A stretch of DNA of 64,000 bases, from assembly GCA_963771835.1 (NCBI GenBank), contig CAVYVA010000004.1:682001-746000 (forward strand), written 5' to 3'. Below the pieces are notes generated by a model, which was not told where the DNA came from, did not search any database, and was given only the letters and a program-made list of their open reading frames with translations. The stretch's first letter is position 1. Every line of letters begins with the position of its first letter. Positions 27,738 to 37,619 of the stretch are shown here, in pieces. Source of the DNA: CAVQCJ01 sp963771835 (GTDB lineage: Bacteria > Actinomycetota > Actinomycetes > Prado026). A program made the position numbers and the translations under genes.

Positions 27738-28057
27738 GAGGCGCTCCCTGAGATCTGTCCGGCGGTACGCCCCAGCCTACCCGGACGGTCGGCCCGCATG
27801 AGCGCGTCGAGGGCGGCCGGTTCGACCCCGTCGACCTCGACCAGCTTGGTCCGCCCCGAGCTGCCCGACACCAGCCGGACGGCCGACCGGCGGACCCCGA
27901 ACGCCCGCGCGAGAGCGTCCACCACGGCCTGGTTGGCCCGCCCGTCGGCCGCGGGCGCCGCGACCGTCACGAGCAGAGCGGGCGTGGCGTCCGGACCCCA
28001 GCGACCGCCGACGTGCGTCCGTCCGGCGGACGGGCGCACCCGGACGGTGAACCTCAC
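27635..28057 (-). CDS. DUF167 (YggU-like) family protein, 3' end uncertain
   Basis: RFTVRVRPSAGRTHVGG, then LVTVAAPAADGRANQAVVDALA and LVSGSSGRTKLVEVDG, mark the small alpha/beta DUF167 fold (about 93 residues). As sequenced the frame stays open to 27635, deep inside purS, which is unlikely. A -1 (or +2) correction near the end would stop it at TAG 27777-27779, the expected length. GTG 28057 overlaps the galE stop as GTGA, so it is translated with galE. No function is established for the family. Confidence 0.75.
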   Translation of the reverse strand: MRFTVRVRPSAGRTHVGGRWGPDATPALLVTVAAPAADGRANQAVVDALARAFGVRRSAVRLVSGSSGRTKLVEVDGVEPAALDALMRADRPGRLGRTAGQISGSASWPASSSTSCSSRRSSTRRARPCRTPCTGWGSSP

Positions 28058-29019
28058 CGGCCGGAGGCCAGCCAGGACTCCCACGCCGACCGGACGCACT
28101 CGTCCAGCGACCGCCGGCCGGCCCAGTCCAGGTCCCGCGCCGCCAGCTCGCCGGAGGCGACGATCCGCGCCGGGTCGCCGGGGCGGCGAGGGGCCAGCTC
28201 GGGGGTGAAGTCCACCCCGGTGACGCGGGCCATCGCCGCCATGATCTCGAGCACGCTCACACCCTCGCCGCTGCCGAGGTTGTAGACCGGCTCGAGCGGC
28301 CGGCGGGACTGCAGTGCGAGGGCCGCCTGCACGTGGGCGTCCGCGACATCCGACACGTGCACGTAGTCGCGGACGCAGGAGCCGTCCGGGGTCGGGTAGT
28401 CGGTGCCGCGCACCACCGGCGTCCGGCCCTCGGTCAGCGCCTTGAGCACGAGCGGGAAGAGGTTGTGCGGGCTGGTGTCGAACAGGTCCGGAGCGCCGGA
28501 GCCCACCACGTTGAAGTACCGCAGCGAGGTGTGCCGCAGGTCGGCGACCCGGGCCACGTCCCTGATCAGCCACTCGCTGATCAGCTTGGACTCCCCGTAC
28601 GGCGACTCCGGCCGCCCGGCTGTCGCCTCGGTGACCAGCTCGACGTCCGGCGTCCCGTACACCGCGGCCGACGAGGAGAAGACCAGCTGCTCGACCCCCA
28701 GGTCGACCATCGCGGCCAGCAGCACCTGCATGCCGGTGACGTTCTGCTCGTACGTGTGCAGCGGCCGCTCGACCGAGACGCCGGCGTACTTGAAACCGGC
28801 CAGGTGCACCACGCCGGTGCAGCGGTGCTCGGTGAGCGCGGCCCGGACCACCCCGGGCTGGGTCACCGAGCCGTCGACGAACGCGGTGCCGTCCCGGACG
28901 AAGCCGCGATGCCCGCTGGACAGGTCGTCGAGGACGACGACGTCGAGCCCCTTGTCCTCCAGCGCCCTGGCCACGTGCGCGCCGATGTACCCGGCTCCGC
29001 CGGTGACCAGCCAGGTCAC
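28054..29019 (-). CDS. galE: UDP-glucose 4-epimerase
   Basis: A 321-residue extended SDR that interconverts UDP-glucose and UDP-galactose. NAD motif TGGAGYIGAHVA, Ser in VFSSSAAVYG, the Tyr/Lys pair in SPYGESKLISE, and the RYFNVVG and GTDYPTPDGSCVRDYVHV stretches are those of GalE. GTG 29019 overlaps the purC stop as GTGA and its own stop overlaps DUF167, placing it inside the purine operon. Likely supplies UDP-galactose for cell-surface sugars. Confidence 0.95.
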   Translation of the reverse strand: MTWLVTGGAGYIGAHVARALEDKGLDVVVLDDLSSGHRGFVRDGTAFVDGSVTQPGVVRAALTEHRCTGVVHLAGFKYAGVSVERPLHTYEQNVTGMQVLLAAMVDLGVEQLVFSSSAAVYGTPDVELVTEATAGRPESPYGESKLISEWLIRDVARVADLRHTSLRYFNVVGSGAPDLFDTSPHNLFPLVLKALTEGRTPVVRGTDYPTPDGSCVRDYVHVSDVADAHVQAALALQSRRPLEPVYNLGSGEGVSVLEIMAAMARVTGVDFTPELAPRRPGDPARIVASGELAARDLDWAGRRSLDECVRSAWESWLASGR

Positions 29020-29918
29020 GTGAACGTCCTTCCGGTCAGCAGCTCGTACGCCTGCACGTAGCGGTCGCGGGTGCGCGCGACCACGTCCGCCGGCAGCGGT
29101 GGCGGCGGCTCGCCCGAGGCGCGGTCCCAGCCGGAGGCCGGCGAGGTGAGCCAGTCCCGCACGTACTGCTTGTCGAACGACGGCTGCGCGTGCCCCGGCT
29201 CCCACTGGTCGGCGGGCCAGAAGCGGGACGAGTCCGGCGTCAGCACCTCGTCGGCCAGGACCGTCGTCCCGTCCGGCCGGGCGCCGAACTCGAGCTTGGT
29301 GTCGGCGAGGAGGATCCCGCGACCGCGGGCGATCTCCTCGGCGCGCGCGTACACGAGCAGGGTCAGCCGCTTCAGCTCGGCCGCCTCGGCCTCGCCCACC
29401 GTCGCGGCGACGTGCGCCAGGTCGACGTTCTCGTCGTGCTCACCGAGCGCCGCCTTGGTCGCCGGGGTGAACACCGGGGCGGGCAGCCGGGAGCCGTCGA
29501 CCAGCCCCGGCGGCAGCGGCACGCCGCACACCTCGCCGGTCCGGGTGTAGTCGGCCAGCCCGGACCCGGTGAGGTAGCCGCGGGCCACGCACTCGACCGG
29601 GTACATCCGCAGCCGCTCGCACACCATCGCCCGCCCGGCCAGCTCGGGCGGTACGTCGAGGGAGACCACGTGGTTGGGGACCAGGTCGGCGAGCTGCTCG
29701 AACCACCACAGCGAGAGCTGGGTCAGCACCCGTCCCTTGTCCGGGATGGTCGTCGGCAGCACGAAGTCGTAGGCGGACAGGCGGTCGGAGGCCACGAACA
29801 GCAGCGTCCCGTCCGGCCGGGCGTAGAGGTCGCGGACCTTGCCGCTGTAGACGTGCTCGAAGCCCGCCAAGGTGGCCGTGCCGCCCCCCGACGGCGTGCC
29901 ATGCTGCTCCGGGGCCAC
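29016..29918 (-). CDS. purC: SAICAR synthase
   Basis: Phosphoribosylaminoimidazole-succinocarboxamide synthase (step seven, condensing CAIR and aspartate), about 300 residues. VYSGKVRDLYARPDG, VASDRLSAYDFVLPTTIPDKG, ECVARGYLTGSG, LLADTKLEFG and DEVLTPDSSRFWP are diagnostic. I chose GTG 29918, eleven codons into the longest frame, because it gives a family-like N-terminus; GTG is also near the divergent gene at 29960. First gene of the eight-gene minus-strand operon. Confidence 0.95.
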   Translation of the reverse strand: MAPEQHGTPSGGGTATLAGFEHVYSGKVRDLYARPDGTLLFVASDRLSAYDFVLPTTIPDKGRVLTQLSLWWFEQLADLVPNHVVSLDVPPELAGRAMVCERLRMYPVECVARGYLTGSGLADYTRTGEVCGVPLPPGLVDGSRLPAPVFTPATKAALGEHDENVDLAHVAATVGEAEAAELKRLTLLVYARAEEIARGRGILLADTKLEFGARPDGTTVLADEVLTPDSSRFWPADQWEPGHAQPSFDKQYVRDWLTSPASGWDRASGEPPPPLPADVVARTRDRYVQAYELLTGRTFT

Positions 29919-29959
29919 GCCCGACACCCTACTGAGGCGGGAGAGGTGCACGCCGTCCG

Positions 29960-30322
29960 ATGAGCGAGCTGGCCGTGTCTGAGACGGACGTCACGGTGCG
30001 GTTGTCCAGATGGGAACGGATCGGCGCGATGCGCGGGGACCTCGTCGTGCCGCGGACCGCGGTGACCGGGGCCCGCGCGGTGCCTGTCGCCTGGGCCGAG
30101 ATCCGGGGCCTGCGCGCCCCCGGGTACGGGATGCCGCGGCACGCGGCCGTGGGCACCTGGCGGCACGACGGGGTCAAGGACTTCGTGTCGGTGCGGTACG
30201 GGCAGCCGGGCCTGGTGATCGAGCTGACCGGGCAGCCGTTCGCACGGCTGGTGGTCAGCGACCCCGACCCTGCGGGTGCGCTCGAACGGCTCGGCCTCGC
30301 AGCCCACGGGTCGTCCTCGTGA
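29960..30322 (+). CDS. Conserved hypothetical protein, bacterial PH-like fold suspected
   Basis: A 120-residue soluble protein with alternating beta-like segments (TDVTVRLSRWERIGAM, LVVPRTAVTGARAVP, VSVRYGQPGLVIELTG, FARLVVSDPDPAGAL) and one end helix, the layout of small PH-domain proteins of actinobacteria. No catalytic motif. Its stop overlaps the next gene as GTGA, so the two are co-translated. Divergent from purC. Confidence 0.7.
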   Translation: MSELAVSETDVTVRLSRWERIGAMRGDLVVPRTAVTGARAVPVAWAEIRGLRAPGYGMPRHAAVGTWRHDGVKDFVSVRYGQPGLVIELTGQPFARLVVSDPDPAGALERLGLAAHGSSS

Positions 30323-30771
30323 CCGCGCAGTCGGTGGCGTTCGGGCTGGTGGTGTACCTGCTGTACGCCGGGCCGTGGTGCTTCGTCTTCGCCAAGGCCG
30401 GCAAGCGCTGGTGGGTCGCGCTGCTGCCGGTGATCAACCTGCTGGTGATCATCAAGATCGCCGCACGGCCCTGGTGGTGGGTGCTGCTGCTGTTCGTGCC
30501 GGTGGTCGGGATCGCGGTGTGGACGGTGATCTGCCTGGACGTCGCGGAGCGGTTCGGCCACGGGATACCGGTCGCGGTCGGGCTGGTCTTCCTGCCGTTC
30601 GTGCTCGCGATCTGGCTCGGTCTCGGGCCGGACGCGTACGTGCGCGGTTCGGTCGACCAGCGCGAGCCGGACAGCGCCGATCCCCGGCGCCGACCGAGTC
30701 CGAGAGACGAGCCGACCGGTCCCAGCGACGAGCCCGGGCCGACCGGTCAGAGGATCGGCGCCGGGGAGTAG
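30319..30771 (+). CDS. DUF5684-like small membrane protein
   Basis: A 150-residue protein with about four hydrophobic spans. WWVALLPVINLLVIIKIAAR and WWWVLLLFVPVVGI resemble the DUF5684 domain (K-x-W-x-L-P-x-x-N then PWWW). The tail is hydrophilic and Pro/Asp/Arg-rich, probably cytoplasmic. GTG 30319 overlaps the preceding stop. Its 3' end overlaps purB by 25 bp on the opposite strand. Function unknown. Confidence 0.75.
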   Translation: MTAQSVAFGLVVYLLYAGPWCFVFAKAGKRWWVALLPVINLLVIIKIAARPWWWVLLLFVPVVGIAVWTVICLDVAERFGHGIPVAVGLVFLPFVLAIWLGLGPDAYVRGSVDQREPDSADPRRRPSPRDEPTGPSDEPGPTGQRIGAGE

Positions 30772-32190
30772 GCCGCGGCCTCGGGGTGCTCGGCGGCCAC
30801 CGCCTCGACCCGGGCCACCACCGCGGCGACCTGCGCCGACGCGTCGCCGGTGAAACCCGCGGGGTCGGCGACCAGCGCCGCCAGCTCGCCGGCCGACAGC
30901 CCGAGCCGCGGGTCGGCCGCCAGCCGGTCGAACAGGTCGTTCCGGTCGGCGCCCTGCTCGCGCATCCGCAGCGCGACCGCGACCGCGTGCTCCTTGATCG
31001 CCTCGTGCGCGGCCTCGCGTCCGACGCCCTTGCGCACCGCTGCCGTCAGCACCTTCGTGGTCGCCAGGAACGGCAGGTAGCGGGCCAGCTCGCGCTCGAC
31101 GACCGCCGGGAAGGCGCCGAACTCGTCCAGCACCGTCATGAACGTCTCGAACAGCCCGTCCGCCGCGAAGAAGGCGTCCGGCAGGGCGACCCGGCGGACC
31201 ACCGAGCAGGACACGTCACCCTCGTTCCACTGGTCGCCGGCCAGCTCGCCGACCATCGACAGGTAGCCCCTCAGCACCACCGCCAGACCGTTCACCCGCT
31301 CGCACGAGCGCGTGTTCATCTTGTGCGGCATCGCGGACGACCCCACCTGGCCGGGCGCGAACCCCTCGGTGACCGTCTCGTTGCCGGCCATCAGCCGGAT
31401 CGACGTCGCCAGCGAGGACGGCCCGGCCGCGAGCTGCACGAGCGCCGAGACGCACGTCGAAGTCCAGCGAGCGCGGGTACACCTGGCCGACGCTGGTCAG
31501 CACCCGGGTGAAGCCCAGGTGCGCGGCGACCCGGCGCTCGAGCTCGGCCAGCCGCTGCGGGTCGCCGTCGAGCAGGTCGAGCTGGTCCTGCGCGGTCCCG
31601 ACCGGGCCCTTGATCCCCCGCAGCGGGTACCGGGCGAGCAGGTCGGTCAGCCGCTCGTACGCGACCAGCAGCTCGTCGGCGGCCGACGCGAACCGCTTGC
31701 CCAGCGTTGTCGCCTGCGCCGGGACGTTGTGCGTGCGGCCGGCCATGACGAGTCCGTCGTACTGGACGGCGCGCGCGGCCAGCCGGACCAGCGTCGCGAC
31801 CGTCCGGTCGCGCAGGACCAGCAGCCCGTCCCGGACCTGCAGCTGCTCGACGTTCTCGGTCAGGTCCCGCGACGTCATGCCCCGGTGGACCTGCTCGTGG
31901 CCGGCGAGCGCGCTGAACTCCTCGATCCGCGCCTTCACGTCGTGGCGGGTGACCCGCTCGCGGGCCGCGATCGAGTCCAGGTCGACCTTGTCGACGACCG
32001 CCTGGTACGCCTCGACCGCGCCGTCGGGGACCGGGACGCCCAGGTCGCGCTGGGCCCGCAGCACCGCCACCCACAGCCGCCGCTCCAGCACGACCTTGTG
32101 CTCCGGCGACCAGAGCTCGGCCATCTGCGGCGAGGCGTAGCGGGCGGCGAGCACGTCCGGGATCGCGGGCTTGGCGGTCACGCCGACCAT
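30747..32190 (-). CDS. purB: Adenylosuccinate lyase, frameshifted
   Basis: Fumarase/aspartase-superfamily lyase acting twice in purine synthesis (SAICAR to AICAR, adenylosuccinate to AMP). N-terminal IPDVLAARYASPQMAELW, THNVPAQATTLG and the signature loop GSSAMPHKMN with the catalytic Ser are present. The frame breaks by +1 near 31454, between SLDFDV and VSALVQLAAGPSSLA. Corrected length about 480. ATG 32190 and GTG 32181 are both possible; GGGAG is closer to ideal spacing for the GTG. Confidence 0.94.
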
Positions 32191-32216
32191 TCTCCCGTAC
32201 GGCCGCCCTCCGGGGG

Positions 32217-32756
32217 TCAGCCGCAGGTGATGATGCCGCTGAGATACCAACCGGGACGGGCAGCGGGAGCGACCGTCATGGTCGCCACCACACCACCCGG
32301 GGGCACCTTCATGCCCGGGGGCGGGTCGTGCGGGAACAGGCAGGTGTAGGTGCCGTCGCTCTCGCGCTGACAGGAGGACAGCCTCAGGTGCACCTGCTTC
32401 GGCCACATGTCGAACAGCTCGCGCCGCGACTCCGGCGTGGTGACCGCGCGCAGCGCGGTCGCGTCGCGACGGTCGAAGGCGGCGGCCATGAAGCGCATCG
32501 CGGCCTCCGGGGAGTCGAAGAGCGGGCCGCGGGCCGGCTGGGTCGTCGGGGTGGCCGAAGGCGACGACGTGGTCCGGGTCGCCGCTGCGGGGGTGACGGC
32601 CGGCGGGGTCGACGCCGTCGGGGGAGCGACCACGGACGGCAGGTCCTGGGACTGGGCGACCGGCTGCACCGACGCCGCCGGCTGCGTACCGCAACCGGAC
32701 AGGACCGCAGCGACGGCGACACCGCTGACTGCCAGGACCGGGAGTGCTGGGCGCAT
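32217..32756 (-). CDS. Hypothetical lipoprotein
   Basis: A 179-residue protein. The signal peptide ends in lipobox VLSGC, then a long Thr/Ser/Pro/Ala linker (about residues 25-75) lifts a small domain (about 80-179) off the membrane. The domain (DSPEAAMRFMAAAFDRRD, then two Cys in SSCQRESDGTYTCLF and a terminal Cys) resembles small SnoaL/NTF2-like or Mce-associated domains. No motif fixes a function. GGAGG lies 6 nt before ATG 32756. Divergent from the FHA gene. Confidence 0.8.
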   Translation of the reverse strand: MRPALPVLAVSGVAVAAVLSGCGTQPAASVQPVAQSQDLPSVVAPPTASTPPAVTPAAATRTTSSPSATPTTQPARGPLFDSPEAAMRFMAAAFDRRDATALRAVTTPESRRELFDMWPKQVHLRLSSCQRESDGTYTCLFPHDPPPGMKVPPGGVVATMTVAPAARPGWYLSGIITCG

Positions 32757-32930
32757 GGCTCCTCCTCGTGGGGGCCGGCGGCCCCTCGGCCGCGCCCCTT
32801 CAGGCTGGAGCCGGCCGATCCGACCGGGAAGCCCTCCAAGGTGCGGTCCGCACCCACCCTCGCGACACGGGTTGGTCACGGCCGGTCCCGCCCCGTACCG
32901 GGCGCCTACGCTCGGCGCAGGAGGCAGCCA

Positions 32931-33608
32931 GTGTCGGGACCGGGGGCGGGTGTGCAGCGCGAGGCCGAGGCGAGGCCGCACGTCGACGCCTTCCTGACCG
33001 GCTGGACGCAGGACGGCGGCCCGCACAGCTGGCACCTGCCCGACCAGGTGGACGCGGTCACCGTGGGCCGCGCGGCCGACGCCGGCGTACGCATCGACGA
33101 CGACAGCCAGGTCTCCCGGGTGCACGCCAGGCTCGAACGCGTGGCCGGTCAGTGGTCGGTCGTCGACGACGGGCTGTCGCGGAACGGGACGTTCGTCAAC
33201 GGGCGCCGCGTCACGCACCGGGTCCGGCTGCGTGACCGGGACCGCATCACCGTCGGCCGTACGCTCCTGGTCTTCTGCGCGCCCGAGCAGACCGTCAGCG
33301 ACCAGACCCTGGTCGCCGACGACGTCCCGAGGCCGGGGACGCTGACCGCGGCGCAGCTCAACGTGCTGCGGGCACTGTGCCGCCCGGGCCTGGAGGGCGG
33401 TCCGTACACGGCACCGGCGAGCAACCAGCAGATCTCGGCCGAGCTGTCACTGAGCCTGGACGGGGTCAAGACCCATCTGCGCGTGCTCTATGCCAAGTTC
33501 GGCATCGAGGGGCTGCCCCAGAACCAGAAGCGGGCCCGCCTGGTCGAGATCGCGATGCGCTGGTCGGTGGTCGGCGACGACCCCGGCCCGCCCCCACCAC
33601 CGCGCTAG
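32931..33608 (+). CDS. FHA-domain protein with C-terminal winged helix
   Basis: A 225-residue cytoplasmic protein. The FHA domain (about residues 35-110) has the phospho-Thr pocket VTVGRAADAGVRI, DSQVSRVHARL and LSRNGTFVNGRRV. The C-terminal part (LTAAQLNVLRALCRP, NQQISAELSLSLDGVKTHLRVLYAKFG) looks like a winged helix as seen in FHA regulators of actinobacteria. It should bind Thr-phosphorylated partners, linking Ser/Thr kinases to transcription. GTG 32931 has GGAGG 7 nt upstream. Confidence 0.88.
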   Translation: MSGPGAGVQREAEARPHVDAFLTGWTQDGGPHSWHLPDQVDAVTVGRAADAGVRIDDDSQVSRVHARLERVAGQWSVVDDGLSRNGTFVNGRRVTHRVRLRDRDRITVGRTLLVFCAPEQTVSDQTLVADDVPRPGTLTAAQLNVLRALCRPGLEGGPYTAPASNQQISAELSLSLDGVKTHLRVLYAKFGIEGLPQNQKRARLVEIAMRWSVVGDDPGPPPPPR

Positions 33609-33611
33609 GTG

Positions 33612-36600
33612 TCAGCGGACGGCGTAGGCGTCGACGATGGTCTCGGTGACGCTGCGGCCCGAGGTGTCGGTGGCACTGACCCGCAGGGACGCCGAGCCGC
33701 CGGCGGTGTTCTGCACCGACACTGCGCACTGCGTCACCAGCCCGGCCGAGCCGCTGACCTTGCCGGCTGCGCAGCCGGTCACGCCGGCCGCCCGCCAGGT
33801 CGTGCCGCCGTCCCAGGAGACCTCGACCGTCGGCGCCAGGACCGGCACCGCGGTGACGCCCATCGGCATCGACAGCTTCAGGCCGAACCCGAACGGGCCG
33901 GCGGCCGCGTCGTTCGTCGGCGACAGCGTCATGTCGAGACCGACGTCCATGAGCGGGAAGACCTGGTGGTCGGTCTTCGTCGTCTGCGACGAGAAACCCC
34001 AGACCGTGTGCACGTCGGTGGACCGCTTCCAGAACGGGTTCGCCCGGGTGAACCGCACGTCCAGCCTGTACGCGGTGCGCTTGGGCGCCATGTCGAGCCA
34101 GCCCAGGAACAGCGGGTCCGGACCCTCCGCGAGCACGGTCCCGTCGGCTGACGAGAAGGTCCCGTACCAGTCGTTGTCGAACAGCAGTCCGCCCACGTGG
34201 CCGGCGGAGTCCGCGACCAGCGCGGCGGCGGCGGTACCCGTGTCGCCCTGCCGGTTGGGTGCGACGCTCCATCCGAACGCCTTGCTCAGCACCGGCGAGA
34301 CGCCGGTCGAGAACGGGCCGCCGAACCAGGTGTCCGACTTCGTCGTCCCGCCCACGACCGGGGTCGGCGGGTCGTACAGCGTCGCGTACGCGCCGCCCTG
34401 CGGCGAGGTGACGGTGACGTCCCGCTCCCAGTTCGGGCCGGTGGACAGGTAGTGCGTGACCACGGACGGGACCGGGACGGCCCGGGTCAAGCCGTAGATC
34501 CCCATCCCCAGGTCGGGCCACATCCCGGTCATGTTCTCGTACAGCGCGAGCCCGTCCGACGCGGTCGTGCCGCCCATCGACCGGACGTCCTCGATCCGCG
34601 TCGCCACGTGCTTGCCGGTGCCGTCGAGGGTTGCGCCGTCCGGCACGATGCCGGGCCAGTGCCCGGCCAGGTCGTAGATGTACGCGGGCCCGGGCTCGGA
34701 CCGCATCGTCGCGAGGTGCCCGGCGCTGCGCAGCATCCGGGCCGCGTCCAGCGGGCGGGCCCGGAACGCCGGCAGCGGCGGGGTGCCGGTGATGGTGCCG
34801 GCGCAGGACGAGCCGTAGGCGGGGTAGGCCACCATCGCGGCCGCCCCCGCGGCGGCCAGCGCGTCCGCGGCCGCGGTCATGTCGGCGCAGGTGCCCGCGA
34901 CGAGCGCCAGGCGCCCGCGCACCGAGCCGGTCCGCAGCGCGGACACCGAGCCGGCGTCCACCACCCGGAACGAGCCGGCGACCGTCGGCACCGGGGTCAG
35001 CCAGGTCGACTGCCCGACGTCGGTGACGGGGCGGACGCCGATCGGCGGCGACGACCCGCCGCCGAGGGTGATCAGACCCTCCGGCGCCGACAGCTGCATG
35101 TTCAGGATCGTGGTCACGACGCCGCCGCCGGGGTTGACCATCGGCCGCGCGTACAGCCGGTCGACGCTGCCGGCGAGGGCGGCACCCAGCGACAGGTTGG
35201 GGTTCTTGCCGACCCAGTCGACGTTGATGATCTCGCCGTCGTTGACGACCGGCTTGTCGGTCTTGTAGTCGAGCAGGCGGGTCGAGCCCTCGTCGAGCAC
35301 GATCGTGGTGTCCTTGGTGACCCGCACGAGCGGCTTGAGGTCGACCACGCCCTCCTGCGAGTTGTCCTTCGCGGTCCCGAACGACGTCACGGTCGCCCCG
35401 TACCGGCCCGGCGCGACCCGGAACGTGACCTGCTGCGTGCCGGCCGCGGCGTCGAGCGTGCGCTGCGTGTACGAGTAGTCGTCCAGGCCCGCGAGCACCA
35501 CGATGTGCGACGCCGTCTGCGTCCCGGGCCGGGGGTGGACCACCACGGTGACGTTGTAGCGCTCGTCCTCGAGCACGTAGCCGAACGCCGTGCGCACGCT
35601 CTGCCCGCCGGCGGCCGGCGTGGCCGTGACCACGCCCGAGTACGCACCGGGCTGGGCGACCGTCGGGTCGACCGTCACGTCGACGGTGGCGTGCCCGCCG
35701 GCGGGGACCGTGAGGTGGTCGGCGGACAGCGTGACGCCGGGCGGGCCGGCGGCCGCGGCGTCCTGCCCGCCCTCGACCAGCGCGAACGTGACGTCGGAGC
35801 TGCCGAGGTTCGTGTACGTGAGCGTCTTGGTGGCCGGCGCGAGGTTCGTGTGCGGCCACTGGAAGAAACCGAGGTTCAGCGTCGGGTCGGCGACGACGGT
35901 CTGGCCGATGGCCCGCAGCGCGTCCACCCGCCCGGTGCCGGCGTCGTACGCCCCCGCGCCGGCGACCGGGACCGTGCTGCCGACGATCGCGGCCTTGAGC
36001 CGCTCACCGTCCCAGTCCGGGTGCTCCTGCTTGAGGATCGCGGCCAGGCCCGCCACGTGCGGCGTCGCCATCGAGGTCCCGCTCAGCGACGTGTAGTACT
36101 GGTCGACCGGGTCGCCCAGCGAGGTGCCGGCCGCGCGGGCCGCGACGATGCCGACGCCCGGAGCCACGACCTCCGGCTTGACGGTGCCGTCCAGGCGAGG
36201 ACCGCGGCTGGAGAAGTCGGCCATGGTGTCGGTGCTGTCGACGGCGCCGACGGTGAGCGCCGCGTCGGCCGCGCCCGGAGACGTCACCGTGGTCGGGCTG
36301 CTCCCGTTGTTGCCCGCGGCGATGACGAACAGCGTCGGGGACGTCGCGGACAGCTCGTCGACCGCCTGCTCGAGCGGGTCGCTGCCGTCGCCGGTGTCGC
36401 CGCCCAGGCTCATGCTCACGATGTCGGCGTGCTGCGCGACCGCCCACTCCATGCCGGCGAGCACCTGCGAGTCCTCGCCGCTGCCGTTGCTGCCCAGGAC
36501 CTTGCCGATCATCAGCGTCGCGCCGGGGGAGACGCCCTTGTGCACGCCCGCGGACGCGGCACCGCTGCCGGCGATGGTGCCGGCGACGTGCGTGCCGTGC

Positions 36601-37422
36601 CCGTTCCCGTCCGTGACGTCCGGCTCAGGCGTGAAGTTCGCGCTGGTGCTCACCTTTCCGGCCAGGTCGGGGTGGGTGGCGTCGTAGCCGGTGTCGAGGA
36701 TCGCGACCTTCACCCCGGTGCCGTCGTACCCGGCGGCCCAGGCCTGCGGCGCGTGGATCTGGGCCAGCGGGTCGTAGTCGTCGACCGCCCGGACCTTGCC
36801 GTCCAGGTCGATCCGTACCGCGCCGCCGGCCAGCGACGTCGGTGCGCCCGACGCCGTCGACGCCTGCGGTCAGCGAGGCCCACGCCTGGTGCGCATGCTT
36901 CTTGTCCGCGTCGTAGGACGCGTCGCCCAGCCGGGCGAGCAGGTGCGTACGGCGGGCCGAGCGCACCGACGCGGTGGCCGCGCGGCTCGCCGCGGCCGCG
37001 CCCTTCCCGTAGTCGACGATGATCGGGAGCGTGGCGCGGGCCGCGTCGTCGTACCCGTCGGCGATGAGCGCGGCGACGTCGAACAGGTCCGGGTTCAGCC
37101 GCTGCGCCGAGAGCAGGCGGACCGCCGACCGGGGGACGACGTACAGGTGCTTGCCGACCTGCGTGACGGCGGCCTGCGGGATCGTCCCGTCCGGGCCCGG
37201 CAGCAGCGTGACCGCTCGGCGCCCGTCCGGCTGGGTGAGCACCCGCACCACGTCACCGGTGACCAGCGTGACCGTCTTGGCGGACGGGAGCACCGACCCG
37301 GTGCGGCCGGGAGCGGTGCCGTGCGCGCGGCTCGCTGCCGCGGCGGGCGAAGCCGGCGAGACCGCGAACGCGACCAGCATCGCTGCTGCGCCGACCAGGA
37401 CCACGGGGCGGGTGCGGCGCAT
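33612..37422 (-). CDS. Secreted S8 subtilisin-like peptidase, multi-domain, frameshifted
   Basis: About 1,270 residues. Signal peptide (MRRTRPVVLVGAAAMLV...AAAASRA), inhibitor-like propeptide, then the peptidase: Asp in VAILDTGYDATHPD, His in GNGHGTHVAG, oxyanion Asn in AAGNNGSS, Ser in SLSGTSMATPHVAG. A PA-like region (TCADMTAAADAL) and beta-rich modules make up the remaining ~650 residues. A +1 shift near 36836 separates the pro-region from the catalytic frame. ATG 37422. Convergent with the FHA gene; 3 bp separates the stops. Confidence 0.94.
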
Positions 37423-37619
37423 GCAGCGTCCTTCTCGGTTCGGCTCGCAGAACCCGCGGGGTCTCCGCGGGTCGACCAGCGTCCGGGGGTGGGACGCGGG
37501 CACGCAGACAGTAAGCGAACTGAGCGGCTGATCAGGACACGTTCGCGTCACGGATCTCTGAGCGTTTGCTCTGAGTGGGTCTGCCCGCGGTCGACGCGTG
37601 AGGGCGCCGACACCCGCAG

